From NCBI GenBank assembly GCA_030828465.1, contig JAURCL010000013.1, positions 1-41,505 on the forward strand: DNA of 41,505 bases, read 5' to 3'. This document shows positions 15,264 to 23,441 of the stretch, piece by piece (position 1 is the first letter of the stretch; every line of letters begins with the position of its first letter). A model generated the notes under the pieces. That model ran no database searches, was not told where the DNA came from, and saw only the letters and a program-made list of their open reading frames with translations. Source of the DNA: Acidimicrobiales bacterium. Its GTDB lineage: Bacteria > Actinomycetota > Acidimicrobiia > Acidimicrobiales > Ilumatobacteraceae. The position numbers were made by a program, and so were the translations under genes.

Positions 15264-16691
15264 TCAGGAGTCGAAGCCGAGTCCGACCCGATCAAGACCG
15301 CGCAGCCACAGGTTCCGCTTGCCCGTGCGGTCCTCGCGATCGAGCGACCAACGGGTGGCCTGGATGCCGAGGAAGCGGAAGGGCTCCGGTGGGAACGGCC
15401 AAGGTCGGTCGCGAACGATCGAGGTCTGGGTGGCGACCGATCGTCGGCCGTGCAGGAGATCGAGCATGGTGGACGCGCCGAAGCGAGAAGCGGCTACACC
15501 GAGCCCGGTGTAGCCGAGGGCGTAGGCGACCCGTCCGCCAAGCGCGCGACCCCAGAACACCGTGAACCGGCTGGAGGTGTCGATCGCGCCTCCCCACATG
15601 TGGCTGAAGCGGAGACCCTCGAGTTGGGGGAAGGTCTCGAAGAAGTGTTGGCTGAGCAGCGCCCACGACTCGGGGCGGCTCTCGAGTTCGGTCGACACTT
15701 TGCCGCCCCAGTAGTAGATGGCGTCGTAGCCGCCCCACAGAATCCGATTGTCGGAGGTGAGTCGGTAGTAGTGGAACTGGTTGGCGTTGTCGCTCAGCCC
15801 CTGACGGTTGGCCCACCCGATGGAGTTCATCTGCTCGTCCGAGAGTGGCTCGGTGATCATGCAGTAGTCGTAGACCGGAGCCACGTAGTTGGAGATCCGG
15901 CGGAGCAGTGGCTTGAAGGCGTTCGTGGCGAGGGCGACCTTGCCGGCCCGGATGTGGCCGAGTGGGGTGGTGACCATCACGCCGATCCCGTCGCGCTCGA
16001 GATCAGTCGCCTTCGTGTCCTCGTAGATACGCACCCCGAGCCGCTCCGCGGTCGCCTTCAGCCCCCACACCAGTCGGGCGGGGTCGACGAGGGCGCAGCC
16101 GTTGCGATCCCAGAGGCCGCTCGTGTAGGTCGGGGAGGAGACCTCGGACTGGATCTGCTCGCGGTCGAGCCAGGACACCTCATGGCCGAGTCGTTCCATG
16201 AGGGCGTACTCCTCGTGGAGCTCTTTCTCGTAGTTCGGCGGATGGTGCTCGGCGACGACCTCGATGACCCCGGTGCGTTCGTAGTTGCAGTCGACTCCGT
16301 AGCGGCGGAGGGCCGACTCGATCTCGTCGAGGTTCTTCATGCCGAGTTCCTCGAGGATCTCGATGTCATCGGGGAAGTGTCGGAAGCCGTTCGAGATGCC
16401 GTGGGTCAACGAGGCGTCCATGAAGCCGCCGTTGCGTCCACTGGCCGCGCTACCGATCGCGTGCGCGTCGATCAGCACCACGTCGCGCGAGGGGTCTCGC
16501 TCCTTCGCGATGATGGCCGTCCACAGACCGGTATAGCCGCCGCCAACCACGCAGAGGTCGCAACTCTCGTTGCGAACCAGCGTGGGATTGGTTTCGGGGA
16601 CATGCGCCCCGTCGAGCCAGTAGGCGACCTGCTCAGCGTCGGCGATCGCGTCGAGGTGACGCTGATCGACGTCGTCGTGATGGAAGGTCAT
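15264..16691 (-). CDS. FAD-dependent oxidoreductase, DAO (PuuB/amine oxidase-like) family
   Basis: 475 aa. N-terminal FAD-binding CVVGGGYTGLWTAI (about 47-60) and an IGSAASGRNGG signature near 79-89, the pattern of gamma-glutamylputrescine oxidase-like DAO proteins. A second FAD strand is visible in RAGKVALATNAFKPL, and the C-terminal GYTGLGVAASRFG closes the FAD site. It probably oxidises a secondary amine or amino acid; the substrate cannot be told. ATG at 16691 has AGGTG upstream and a TATGCT box lies at about 16710, so it has its own promoter. It sits between coxM and coxD and is not a known cox maturation gene. Confidence 0.87.
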   Translation of the reverse strand: MTFHHDDVDQRHLDAIADAEQVAYWLDGAHVPETNPTLVRNESCDLCVVGGGYTGLWTAIIAKERDPSRDVVLIDAHAIGSAASGRNGGFMDASLTHGISNGFRHFPDDIEILEELGMKNLDEIESALRRYGVDCNYERTGVIEVVAEHHPPNYEKELHEEYALMERLGHEVSWLDREQIQSEVSSPTYTSGLWDRNGCALVDPARLVWGLKATAERLGVRIYEDTKATDLERDGIGVMVTTPLGHIRAGKVALATNAFKPLLRRISNYVAPVYDYCMITEPLSDEQMNSIGWANRQGLSDNANQFHYYRLTSDNRILWGGYDAIYYWGGKVSTELESRPESWALLSQHFFETFPQLEGLRFSHMWGGAIDTSSRFTVFWGRALGGRVAYALGYTGLGVAASRFGASTMLDLLHGRRSVATQTSIVRDRPWPFPPEPFRFLGIQATRWSLDREDRTGKRNLWLRGLDRVGLGFDS

Positions 16692-16716
16692 GCGTTATCA
16701 CCTGCGCGAAGCATAG

Positions 16717-16734
16717 GAGGGCCACGAGGCCCTC
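16717..16734 (-). terminator. 7-bp perfect hairpin after the coxSLM operon
   Basis: GAGGGCC (16717-16723) and GGCCCTC (16728-16734) form a perfect stem with a 4-nt loop in the 102-bp gap between coxM and the flavoenzyme gene. On the minus strand the following bases are CTATGCTTC, which include the candidate -10 of the next gene. Confidence 0.5.
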
Positions 16735-16769
16735 AGCGTGATCTCGCACGCGGTGATCTGTGGTGTCGA

Positions 16770-16786
16770 GTCGCCTACGAGGCGAC
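16770..16786 (-). terminator. 6-bp perfect hairpin immediately downstream of coxM
   Basis: GTCGCC (16770-16775) and GGCGAC (16781-16786) flank a 5-nt loop 7 bp after the coxM stop. With the hairpin at 16717-16734 it forms a tandem pair, which argues that the coxSLM transcript mostly ends here. No U-tract. Confidence 0.45.
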
Positions 16787-16793
16787 CGACCGG

Positions 16794-17618
16794 TCAGCTC
16801 GCAGCGGCCTCCAAGGCCCGTCGCGTGAGCACCTTTGCGAGGTGCACCCGATACTCGACCGAGGCGTTGAGGTCGCCCTGCGGATCGGCGTCAGCGGCCG
16901 CCGCCTCGGCGGCGTCCGCGGCTGACGCCCCACCGGCGACGGCAGTGGCAACACTGCTGGCGAGCACGGGGGTCGAGGCCATGTTCACCAACCCCACACC
17001 GCACTCCGAGCCGCGCTGCCAGGCAGCCACCCCGACGATTGCCCAGTCCTGAGCTCGACGGTTGAACTTCTGGAAGCTCCAGCCGGCGCCGCCCATCTTC
17101 GGGACGCGAATCTCGGTGAGCATCTCATCGGGCGCGAGGGCCGAGGTGAAGTAACCCTGGTAGAAGTCGGCCGCCGCGATCTCGCGGGTGCCGTTCGGTC
17201 CCTCGGCCACATAGGTGGCTCCGAGGGCGAGGGTGGTGGCCGGGAGGTCGGAGGCAGGGTCGGCGTGGGCCAGCGAGCCGCCGATCGTGCCGCGATGCCT
17301 CACCTGCGGGTCGCCGACATGACCGGCGGCGTGGGCGAGGAGCGGCACGTGCTCGGCGAGCACCGGTGACTTCTCGACGTCCATGTGCCGGGTGAGGGCA
17401 CCGATCGCGATGTGGTCGCCGCCGTCTCGGATGTAGGAGAGGTCCGAGACCCGCCCGATGTCGACGAGCACCGTCGGCTGGGCCAGTCGGAGCTTCATGG
17501 CGGGCACGAGGCTGTGGCCACCAGCGAGGAACTTCGCCTCATCGCCGTACTGGCCGATGAGCTGAATCGCTTCGGCCGCTGAGCTGGCCCTGACGTAGTC
17601 GAATGCTGCAGGGATCAC
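16794..17618 (-). CDS. coxM: Form II CO dehydrogenase-type medium subunit (FAD)
   Basis: 274-aa flavoprotein that passes electrons from the iron-sulfur subunit to the acceptor. The two FAD-binding motifs are present: AGGHSLVPAMKLRL (32-45) and TIGGSLAHADPASDLP (111-126). The C-terminal CO_deh_flav_C domain ends in YRVHLAKVLTRRAL. ATG at 17618 overlaps the coxL stop by 4 nt. The S-L-M order matches form II clusters; form I clusters run M-S-L. Confidence 0.94.
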   Translation of the reverse strand: MIPAAFDYVRASSAAEAIQLIGQYGDEAKFLAGGHSLVPAMKLRLAQPTVLVDIGRVSDLSYIRDGGDHIAIGALTRHMDVEKSPVLAEHVPLLAHAAGHVGDPQVRHRGTIGGSLAHADPASDLPATTLALGATYVAEGPNGTREIAAADFYQGYFTSALAPDEMLTEIRVPKMGGAGWSFQKFNRRAQDWAIVGVAAWQRGSECGVGLVNMASTPVLASSVATAVAGGASAADAAEAAAADADPQGDLNASVEYRVHLAKVLTRRALEAAAS

Positions 17619-20002
17619 TGCTGGCCTCCTTGTGCCTCGTTGATTGCTCTCCAGACGGTGTTCGGGCTCGCGGGCATCGGCACGTCGCGCACGCCGAGGC
17701 CCGAGAGGGCATCGACGACCGCGTTGATCACCGCGGGTGTCGATGCGATCGTGCCGGCCTCGCCAATGCCCTTCACGCCGAGTTGGTTAGTCGGCGAGGG
17801 GGTGACGGTGTGCCCGGTCTCGATAGCGGGAACATCGCTGGCCGCCGGCACGAGGTACTCGGCGAGCGTCGAGGTCTGCAGGTTGCCGTCGGAGTCGTAG
17901 ACCGCCTCCTCGTAGAGGGCCTGAGCGAGTCCTTGGACGACGCCGCCGTGCACCTGGCCGTCGACGATGAGCGGGTTCACCTGGTTGCCGCAGTCATCCA
18001 CCGCCACGTACTTCAGCACATCGACCTGGCCGGTCTCGGTGTCGACCTCGACGAGGCACATGTGGGTGCCGAAGGGCCACGAGAAGTTCGGTGGGTCGTA
18101 GGTGGTGTGCGCCTCGAGGTTCGGTTCGAGGCCATCGGGCAGGTTGTGCGCGGTGAACGCCTCGAAGGCGACGGCGGCGAGCGGCATCGCCCGGTCGGGG
18201 GAGCCGGCCACGCGGAACTCGCCACCGGAGAACTCGAGGTCGTCGGGGTTGGCCTCGAGCTGGTGGGCGGCGATCTGCTTCGCCTTGTCGATCACCTTGT
18301 CGCAGGCGATCGCGATGGCCACTCCGCCGACGGACAGGGAGCGCGATCCGTAGGTGTCGAGTCCGAGCGGGGCGATGGCCGTATCGGAGTGGAGCACGTC
18401 GACGTCATCGGGGCTGACGCCCATCTTCTCAGCGACGATCATCGACCATGCTGTCTCGTGACCTTGTCCGTGCGGGGCCGTCCCGGTGACCACCTGAATC
18501 TTGTTGGTCGGCAGCACTCGGACCGTTGCCGCCTCCCAACCTCCGGCTCCGTAGTTGAGCGAGGCCAGGACGCGCGATGGGGCGAGACCGCACATCTCGA
18601 AGTAGGTCGAGACGCCGATGCCGAGTCGCTTCGTGGCGCCCGGCACGTTCTGGGTCTGCTGACGAGCGCGAACCCCGGCGTAGTCGATCATGTCCGCGGC
18701 GAGGGTCGCCGCGCGGTCGTGGTCGCCTGAGTCATAGACCAGACCGGTCATCGCCTCATACGGGTACGACGCGGTCGGGATGAAGTTGCGGCGACGCAGC
18801 TCGAGTGGATCGATGCCGATCTCCGCCGCCAAGGAATCCATCGCCCGCTCGATCGCGTAGGTCGCCTCGGGTCGGCCGGCGCCTCGGTAGGCGTCGGTCG
18901 GCGTCATGTTGGTGAACACCGAGGTGCACGAGAAGTCGTAGGCCTTCGGTAACTCGTAGACACCGGCGTAGAGGAAGGCGCCGAGCAGCGGCACGCCGGG
19001 TGTGACGAGCTGGAGATACGCGCCCATGTCGCCGATCAGGCGGACGCGCACCGCGGTGAGACGTCCGTCGGAATCGGCGGCGAGCTCGATGTCCTGAATT
19101 TGCCCGCGACCGTGGATGGTCGCCTGGTTGCCCTCGGACCTGGTCTCGGTCCAACGGACCGGGGAGCCGGTCCGCTTGGCCAACGCCACGCAGAGCAGTT
19201 CCTCGGCGTAGACGTTGAGCTTCGATCCGAACCCACCACCCACAGCCGGGGCAACGACGCGCAATTGGTGCTCGGGGATGCCGAGGGTGAGCGCGGTCAT
19301 CACCTTCAAGATGTGGGGTACCTGTGTGGCGGAGTAGAGCGTCATGTCGCCGCCGAAGGGCTGCGGGATCGCCGCGACCGCGCGGGGTTCCATGGCGGCG
19401 GGGATCAGCCGCTGCTGGATGTAACGCTCCTTCACGGAGTAGGCCGCGTCGGCGAAGGCCTGATCGACCTGACCCTCGGACTCCTCGATCTTGAGGTCCC
19501 AGGTGTACGAGCGGTTGGTGCCGATCTCGTCGTGGATGACGACCCGGTCGCTCAGGGCGTCCTCGAGGTCGATGACCGCTTCGAGCGGCTCGTATTCGAC
19601 ATCGATGGCGTCGATGGCGTCGCGGGCCGCCGTGGCCGAGGTGGCCAGCACGCAGGCGACCCCGTCACCGACGTAGTTCGCCTGACCCACGGCGAGCGGG
19701 TAGTGGGTGGGCGACTTCATGTCTTCGGTCACCGGCCACGCGCAGGGCATCGGCCCCGCCCAAGCCTCGGCGAGGTCGGCACCGGAGAACACGGCGGTCA
19801 CACCGGGCATGGCAGCGGCCGCCGAGGTGTCAACGGAGACGATCCGCGCGCGGGCGTAGGGACTGCGCAGTACGGCGAGGTGCAGGGCACCGGGGATCGG
19901 CAGATCCGAGGTGTAGCGGGCCTCGCCGGTCAGAAGCGCCGGGTCCTCACGGCGCAGCAGGCGCTGGCCGAGAACCCCAGTGGTGTTATCGGTCATGGTC
20001 AT
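17615..20002 (-). CDS. coxL: Form II CO dehydrogenase-type large subunit (molybdenum)
   Basis: 795-aa catalytic subunit of a xanthine oxidase-family molybdenum hydroxylase, binding Mo-MCD. Features: GGGFGSK (255-261), the active-site loop AYRGAGR (371-377), GTAPHGQGHET (507-517) and GVKGIGEAG with catalytic E748. The loop is the form II signature; form I CO dehydrogenases have AYXCSFR with the Cu-binding Cys. Form II enzymes have been linked to CO oxidation in a few species, but their true substrate is often unknown. ATG at 20002 follows a GGGGGG ribosome-binding site. It stands 63 bp after coxS and is coupled to coxM. Confidence 0.94.
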   Translation of the reverse strand: MTMTDNTTGVLGQRLLRREDPALLTGEARYTSDLPIPGALHLAVLRSPYARARIVSVDTSAAAAMPGVTAVFSGADLAEAWAGPMPCAWPVTEDMKSPTHYPLAVGQANYVGDGVACVLATSATAARDAIDAIDVEYEPLEAVIDLEDALSDRVVIHDEIGTNRSYTWDLKIEESEGQVDQAFADAAYSVKERYIQQRLIPAAMEPRAVAAIPQPFGGDMTLYSATQVPHILKVMTALTLGIPEHQLRVVAPAVGGGFGSKLNVYAEELLCVALAKRTGSPVRWTETRSEGNQATIHGRGQIQDIELAADSDGRLTAVRVRLIGDMGAYLQLVTPGVPLLGAFLYAGVYELPKAYDFSCTSVFTNMTPTDAYRGAGRPEATYAIERAMDSLAAEIGIDPLELRRRNFIPTASYPYEAMTGLVYDSGDHDRAATLAADMIDYAGVRARQQTQNVPGATKRLGIGVSTYFEMCGLAPSRVLASLNYGAGGWEAATVRVLPTNKIQVVTGTAPHGQGHETAWSMIVAEKMGVSPDDVDVLHSDTAIAPLGLDTYGSRSLSVGGVAIAIACDKVIDKAKQIAAHQLEANPDDLEFSGGEFRVAGSPDRAMPLAAVAFEAFTAHNLPDGLEPNLEAHTTYDPPNFSWPFGTHMCLVEVDTETGQVDVLKYVAVDDCGNQVNPLIVDGQVHGGVVQGLAQALYEEAVYDSDGNLQTSTLAEYLVPAASDVPAIETGHTVTPSPTNQLGVKGIGEAGTIASTPAVINAVVDALSGLGVRDVPMPASPNTVWRAINEAQGGQQ

Positions 20003-20025
20003 CGTTGAACCCCCCAGTTCTCGAT

Positions 20026-20070
20026 GTCGTTCGACGTCGTGTCGTTCGTGGTGTCGTGGTCGCGGTCAGG
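20026..20070. repeat. 15-bp period direct repeat between coxS and coxL
   Basis: Three consecutive 15-bp units start at 20026, 20041 and 20056; the first two share GTCGTTCG and the third is degenerate (GTGGTCGC). It fills most of the 63-bp coxS-coxL gap, and the last unit runs a few bases into the coxS stop. The motif TCGTTCGA and its complement also recur in the leader of the second coxL. Confidence 0.4.
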
Positions 20071-20524
20071 ACTTGGCGCAGGCCAACACGGACTGCACGA
20101 TGTTGTGGTAGCCGGTGCACCGACACAGGTTCCCTTCGAGGCCGATGCGGACCTCCTCCTCGGTCGGGTTCGGGTTCTCGGCGAGGAGGCTGGTAGCCGC
20201 CATCACCATGCCCGGGGTGCAGTAGCCGCACTGAAGACCGTGGTTCTCCATGAAGGCCTGCTGCATCGGATGGAGGGTGCCGTCGGCCGCTGCCATCCCC
20301 TCGATGGTGGTGATCGAGCAGCCGTCGGCCTGGACCGCGAGGAGAGTGCAGCTCTTCGCGGCCTCACCGTCGACGTGCACCGAGCACGCTCCGCATGAGG
20401 AGGTGTCGCATCCGATGTTGGTTCCGGTCAGCCCGACCTGTTCTCGGATGAATTGCACGAGCAGCGTTCGCGGCTCGACATCGGCAGTGTGCGACTTGCC
20501 GTTGATGGTGACGGTGATCTCCAC
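20066..20524 (-). CDS. coxS: Form II CO dehydrogenase-type small subunit (2 x [2Fe-2S])
   Basis: 152 aa. The N-terminal plant-type ferredoxin cluster is bound by C39, C44, C47 and C59 ([11 protein letters not shown]); the C-terminal helical domain binds the proximal cluster through C99, C102, C134 and C136 (CGYC, CRC). It carries electrons from the Mo site in CoxL to FAD in CoxM. GTG at 20524 follows the ribosome-binding site GAGGGGAG. First gene of the coxSLM operon; its leader carries a hairpin starting at the likely transcription start. Confidence 0.95.
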   Translation of the reverse strand: MEITVTINGKSHTADVEPRTLLVQFIREQVGLTGTNIGCDTSSCGACSVHVDGEAAKSCTLLAVQADGCSITTIEGMAAADGTLHPMQQAFMENHGLQCGYCTPGMVMAATSLLAENPNPTEEEVRIGLEGNLCRCTGYHNIVQSVLACAKS

Positions 20525-20545
20525 GTTGACTCCCCTCGGGTCTCA

Positions 20546-20573
20546 TGAGCGCCACCTCCCCCGGTGGGGCTCA
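20546..20573 (-). promoter_or_regulatory. Hairpin at the 5' end of the cox mRNA leader
   Basis: Two 5-bp stems (20546-20550 with 20569-20573, and 20552-20556 with 20563-20567) stack around one C-C mismatch and close a 6-nt loop. The structure begins at the transcription start predicted from the -10 box and ends 10 nt before the coxS ribosome-binding site, so it should protect the mRNA 5' end or tune translation. Confidence 0.5.
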
Positions 20574-20579
20574 CGTCAG

Positions 20580-20585
20580 AACATA
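20580..20585 (-). promoter_or_regulatory. Candidate -10 box TATGTT of coxSLM
   Basis: TATGTT follows CTACGGC on the minus strand, giving ACGGCTANNNT, the same string found before the second coxL (26762-26767). A weak TTTCGC lies 18 bp further up. Predicted start near 20573, leader about 49 nt. Confidence 0.5.
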
Positions 20586-20618
20586 GCCGTAGCGCGAGGG
20601 GGTGCGAAACGGGGGACT

Positions 20619-21044
20619 TCAGCCGAGCAGTTCGACGAGATCGACGATCACGAGTCCGATCAGGAAGGCGATCACCGCCGCGCCGAGAACTGTGTAGTGC
20701 CAACGCTTCGAGTGGTCGGCGCGCCAGAAGCGACGGATGCTCATAACGATCGCGGTGACGGCCACGATGCTGATCGCAAGGCCGATCAGCGGGCCGACCC
20801 CGCTCGCCAATCCGAGCGCCGGAAGGACGAAGGGGAAGACGATGTACATCAGCAGGCAGCGAACCGTCGCGACCATGATCGAGGTCTGGAAGGCCCTCCG
20901 CGCGGCATCGGGAGAGGCCGATGGACCGTCGACCGGCAGCCGCAGCAGCCGCCTCATCGCGCGGTCGGCCGGAGAGTCGACGCGGGCTGATCCGCTCGCC
21001 AAGGTGGCTGTGGCGCCGTCGGGGGTGGGGGTGTCGGCGTCCAT
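20619..21044 (-). CDS. Small membrane protein of unknown function
   Basis: 141 aa, no family recognised. A soluble N-terminus of about 50 residues is followed by three likely membrane spans: about 52-76 (SIMVATVRCLLMYIVFPFVL), 81-103 (VGPLIGLAISIVAVTAIVMS) and 116-139 (VLGAAVIAFLIGLVIVDLVE), with a basic loop RRFWRADHSKRWHY between the last two. The ATG at 21044 overlaps the HAD stop by one base (TGATG); a GTG at 21047 is also possible. It is coupled to the HAD phosphatase and ends 95 bp before coxS. Confidence 0.72.
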   Translation of the reverse strand: MDADTPTPDGATATLASGSARVDSPADRAMRRLLRLPVDGPSASPDAARRAFQTSIMVATVRCLLMYIVFPFVLPALGLASGVGPLIGLAISIVAVTAIVMSIRRFWRADHSKRWHYTVLGAAVIAFLIGLVIVDLVELLG

Positions 21045-21727
21045 CACCAGTGGTCGACACGGTAGGTGTCATGCACGAGGGCGGCAACTTCGGACGGGTG
21101 ATCGGCGAGCACGGCCGCGCCGGCACCGAGGAGCTCCTCTGGTGAGCCGTACCCCCAGTTCACACCGATGCACGGGATGCCGTGGTGGCGGGCGCCGTGC
21201 ACGTCGTGGTCGCGGTCACCGACCATGATGACGTGCGTCCCGAGATCGGGATCGGCGGCGATGTCGAGCTCTCGCAGTGCGAATTCGATCACCTCGGCCT
21301 TGGTGCGTCGTTCCGAGGTCAGAGTGGCGCCGGCTCGCACGGTGAATCGATCGCTGATACCGAAGTGATCGAGGATCGGATGGGCGGTCTGCTCGGGCTT
21401 CGCGGTGGCGACGGCGAGGATGAGCCCGTCGTCGAGCAGCCGGTCGAGGAGGTCGATGATGCCGTCATAGAGCGTGTTCTCGTAGGCGCCGATCGTCGTG
21501 TAACGCTCTCGGTAGCGGTCGATGACTCGCTCGAGGGCGTCGTCGGGTATCCCGATCATCGGGAGGCCGATCTCGAAGGGAGGTCCGATGACCGTGCGCA
21601 CCGTCGCATCATCAGGCACCGGGAAACCCTCGAGCTCGCAAGCCCACTGGAGGGACCGAACGATGCCCGGCTCGGAGTCGCTCAGTGTGCCGTCGAGGTC
21701 GAGGAGCACATGGGTGCGAGCGCTCAT
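21044..21727 (-). CDS. HAD-superfamily phosphatase, phosphoglycolate phosphatase-like
   Basis: 227 aa. Motif I DLDGTLSD with nucleophile D10 and acid D12, motif II ATAKPEQ, a motif III Lys in the RRTKAEVI segment, and motif IV GDRDHDVHGAR, with the small helical cap between about 18 and 85. Gph-like HADs of this kind often act on phosphoglycolate or pyrophosphate, but subfamily substrate calls from sequence are unreliable. ATG at 21727; a GAGGG lies about 8 nt upstream. It forms a pair with the small membrane protein downstream. Confidence 0.88.
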   Translation of the reverse strand: MSARTHVLLDLDGTLSDSEPGIVRSLQWACELEGFPVPDDATVRTVIGPPFEIGLPMIGIPDDALERVIDRYRERYTTIGAYENTLYDGIIDLLDRLLDDGLILAVATAKPEQTAHPILDHFGISDRFTVRAGATLTSERRTKAEVIEFALRELDIAADPDLGTHVIMVGDRDHDVHGARHHGIPCIGVNWGYGSPEELLGAGAAVLADHPSEVAALVHDTYRVDHW

Positions 21728-21839
21728 CGCCGCGGCCCTCTTCGGACCCGTCCGGTGTCGGCAACGGGCCGTCGGGTCGGCGGGGGTGCGGTCACGTCGC
21801 GCAACGGTACCCGCGCGATCGACGCAGGGCGCAGGCCGA

Positions 21840-22631
21840 TCAGTCGTCGAGCCGTGCCAAACCGGTCAGGGCGAAGGCGACGCTGCCGATGCCGAGGACG
21901 ACCATCACGACGACCCCGATGATCGTGTCGCGGGGATCGAAGCCCTCGACGAAGCCCTGACGCGCGAGGTGCAGGATCCTCGTCAGCGGATTCCACGTCG
22001 CGACCGGCTCGAGCCATCCGTCGATGATCTCGATGGGCGTCTGCGCGTCGGTGAGGAACAGCCCGAGGAAGAGCGTCAACTGCATGATCGCCGCGGCCCG
22101 CATATCGCGGAACCGGTAGGCCAGGCCGAGCCCCCAACCGGTGCCGACGGTCGCCATCCCGAGCGCGGCGACGAACATCAGGAGCGGGGTGGCCGGGTTG
22201 CCGACTGGGCGGGCGCCGAGAGCGAGGCCGATCAGACTGACCAGCACCACGGCGATCATCGCCCGTGTCCACGCGGCGAGGAACGGTCCGAGCAGGAGCG
22301 CGCGTCGGCTCGTCGGGGCCATGCGCAACCGGTCGTAGAACCCGCTCTCGAGGTCGCGGATCATCGCGAATCCGGTGCCGAGCCCGGCGAAGGAGGCGCC
22401 CATGGTGACCGCGAGGGGCAGATACCAGTTGATGGATCGATCGGTTGGGAAGCCGGGGATGTCCGTGACACCCGCGTAGGTGCCCGAGAACGAGATCACC
22501 TGGACGACCGGCATGAGGAGTGCGGGAATGAATGCCGACGGGAGCCGTCGGATGTTGCGCAGGCTTCGCAGAGCGAGACCGTTGGCCGCGGCGAGTCCAC
22601 CCGATCGAGGGGAGGGGAGTGTCGCTGTCAT
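21840..22631 (-). CDS. ABC-2 type exporter permease
   Basis: 263-aa DrrB-like membrane protein with six predicted spans; conserved landmarks are ERD-type DLESGFYDRLRMAPTSRRALLLG in the first cytoplasmic loop (about 90-112) and a NPLTRILHLARQGF segment before the last span. It pairs with the neighbouring permease, with which it overlaps by 4 nt, to form the channel of an exporter powered by the DrrA-like ATPase. The substrate is unknown. Confidence 0.88.
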   Translation of the reverse strand: MTATLPSPRSGGLAAANGLALRSLRNIRRLPSAFIPALLMPVVQVISFSGTYAGVTDIPGFPTDRSINWYLPLAVTMGASFAGLGTGFAMIRDLESGFYDRLRMAPTSRRALLLGPFLAAWTRAMIAVVLVSLIGLALGARPVGNPATPLLMFVAALGMATVGTGWGLGLAYRFRDMRAAAIMQLTLFLGLFLTDAQTPIEIIDGWLEPVATWNPLTRILHLARQGFVEGFDPRDTIIGVVVMVVLGIGSVAFALTGLARLDD

Positions 22632-23437
22632 ACCGCAGCCACCCGACGTTGGAGACTCCGAAGGGCGAGTCGCACCCCGCCGATGGCGAGCGCCGCCGGG
22701 ATCAAAACGGTTTGCGCGACCGCCAGAGCCGACACCGAGTCGATCGTGAGCGACCGGAAGCCCTCGACCAGGTACGAGATCGGATTCAGCGTCGCGATCC
22801 AGCGGTAGGCCCCGTCCATCGTTTGGCGAGGGAAGAACGCCGACGAGAAGAACAGGATCACGAAGAGCAGCGGGAACGAGCCCTGCACGGCCTCGCTTGA
22901 GCCGGTTCGGAGCGCCATCGTCGACATGACCGCGGCCACCGCGAGCGCCGTGAGCAGGCCGCCAGCCATCATCGCGATCAGCGCGATCACCCCGCCCCTG
23001 ATCGTGAGTCCGAAGGGCAAAAGGACCAGCACGAAGACGACGGTTTGCGCCGCGCCGTAGGCCATCGCCCCCGCGAGCCGGCCAAGGACGATGCTCACCC
23101 GCGAGGTCGGGGCGGCGAGGAGCCGATCGAAGAACCCGGTCTCGATGTCGGTGGCGAGCGCGGTCGCGCTCACGATCGACCCGAAGAGGATCCCCTGGAC
23201 GATCGAACCGGCGAGGGCGAAGTCGAGGAAGGAGTCGACCTCAGGGAAGCCCGGAATCGAGATCGCCCGACCGAATGAGGAGGTGCCGAGCGCGGCGAAG
23301 AACAGCGGGAAGACGAGCGACGGAACGACGAGTGATGGCTGGCGCACGAGCGCCATCACCGCCCGGCGCGACATCGCCGCGGTCTGCTCGATGGCGGGCC
23401 GGGCCCCCCGGGAGCGCGTGCGGAGCGCGGCGCTCAT
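22628..23437 (-). CDS. ABC-2 type exporter permease
   Basis: 269-aa DrrB-like permease, related to the next gene (DIETGFFDRLLAAPTSRVSIVLGR against DLESGFYDRLRMAPTSRRALLLG), suggesting an old duplication. C-terminal NPISYLVEGFRSL is typical of ABC2_membrane proteins. The ATG at 23437 gives MSAALRTRS with GGAG 9 nt upstream and stands 4 nt after the ATPase stop; a start at 23467 would overlap the ATPase by 26 nt and is less likely. Confidence 0.87.
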   Translation of the reverse strand: MSAALRTRSRGARPAIEQTAAMSRRAVMALVRQPSLVVPSLVFPLFFAALGTSSFGRAISIPGFPEVDSFLDFALAGSIVQGILFGSIVSATALATDIETGFFDRLLAAPTSRVSIVLGRLAGAMAYGAAQTVVFVLVLLPFGLTIRGGVIALIAMMAGGLLTALAVAAVMSTMALRTGSSEAVQGSFPLLFVILFFSSAFFPRQTMDGAYRWIATLNPISYLVEGFRSLTIDSVSALAVAQTVLIPAALAIGGVRLALRSLQRRVAAV

Positions 23438-23441
23438 CGTC

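Noticed and set aside
14601-16925. 774-codon open frame on the plus strand
   Set aside because: It lies antisense to coxD and the flavoenzyme gene, whose products match known families; long antisense frames are expected in DNA this GC-rich.
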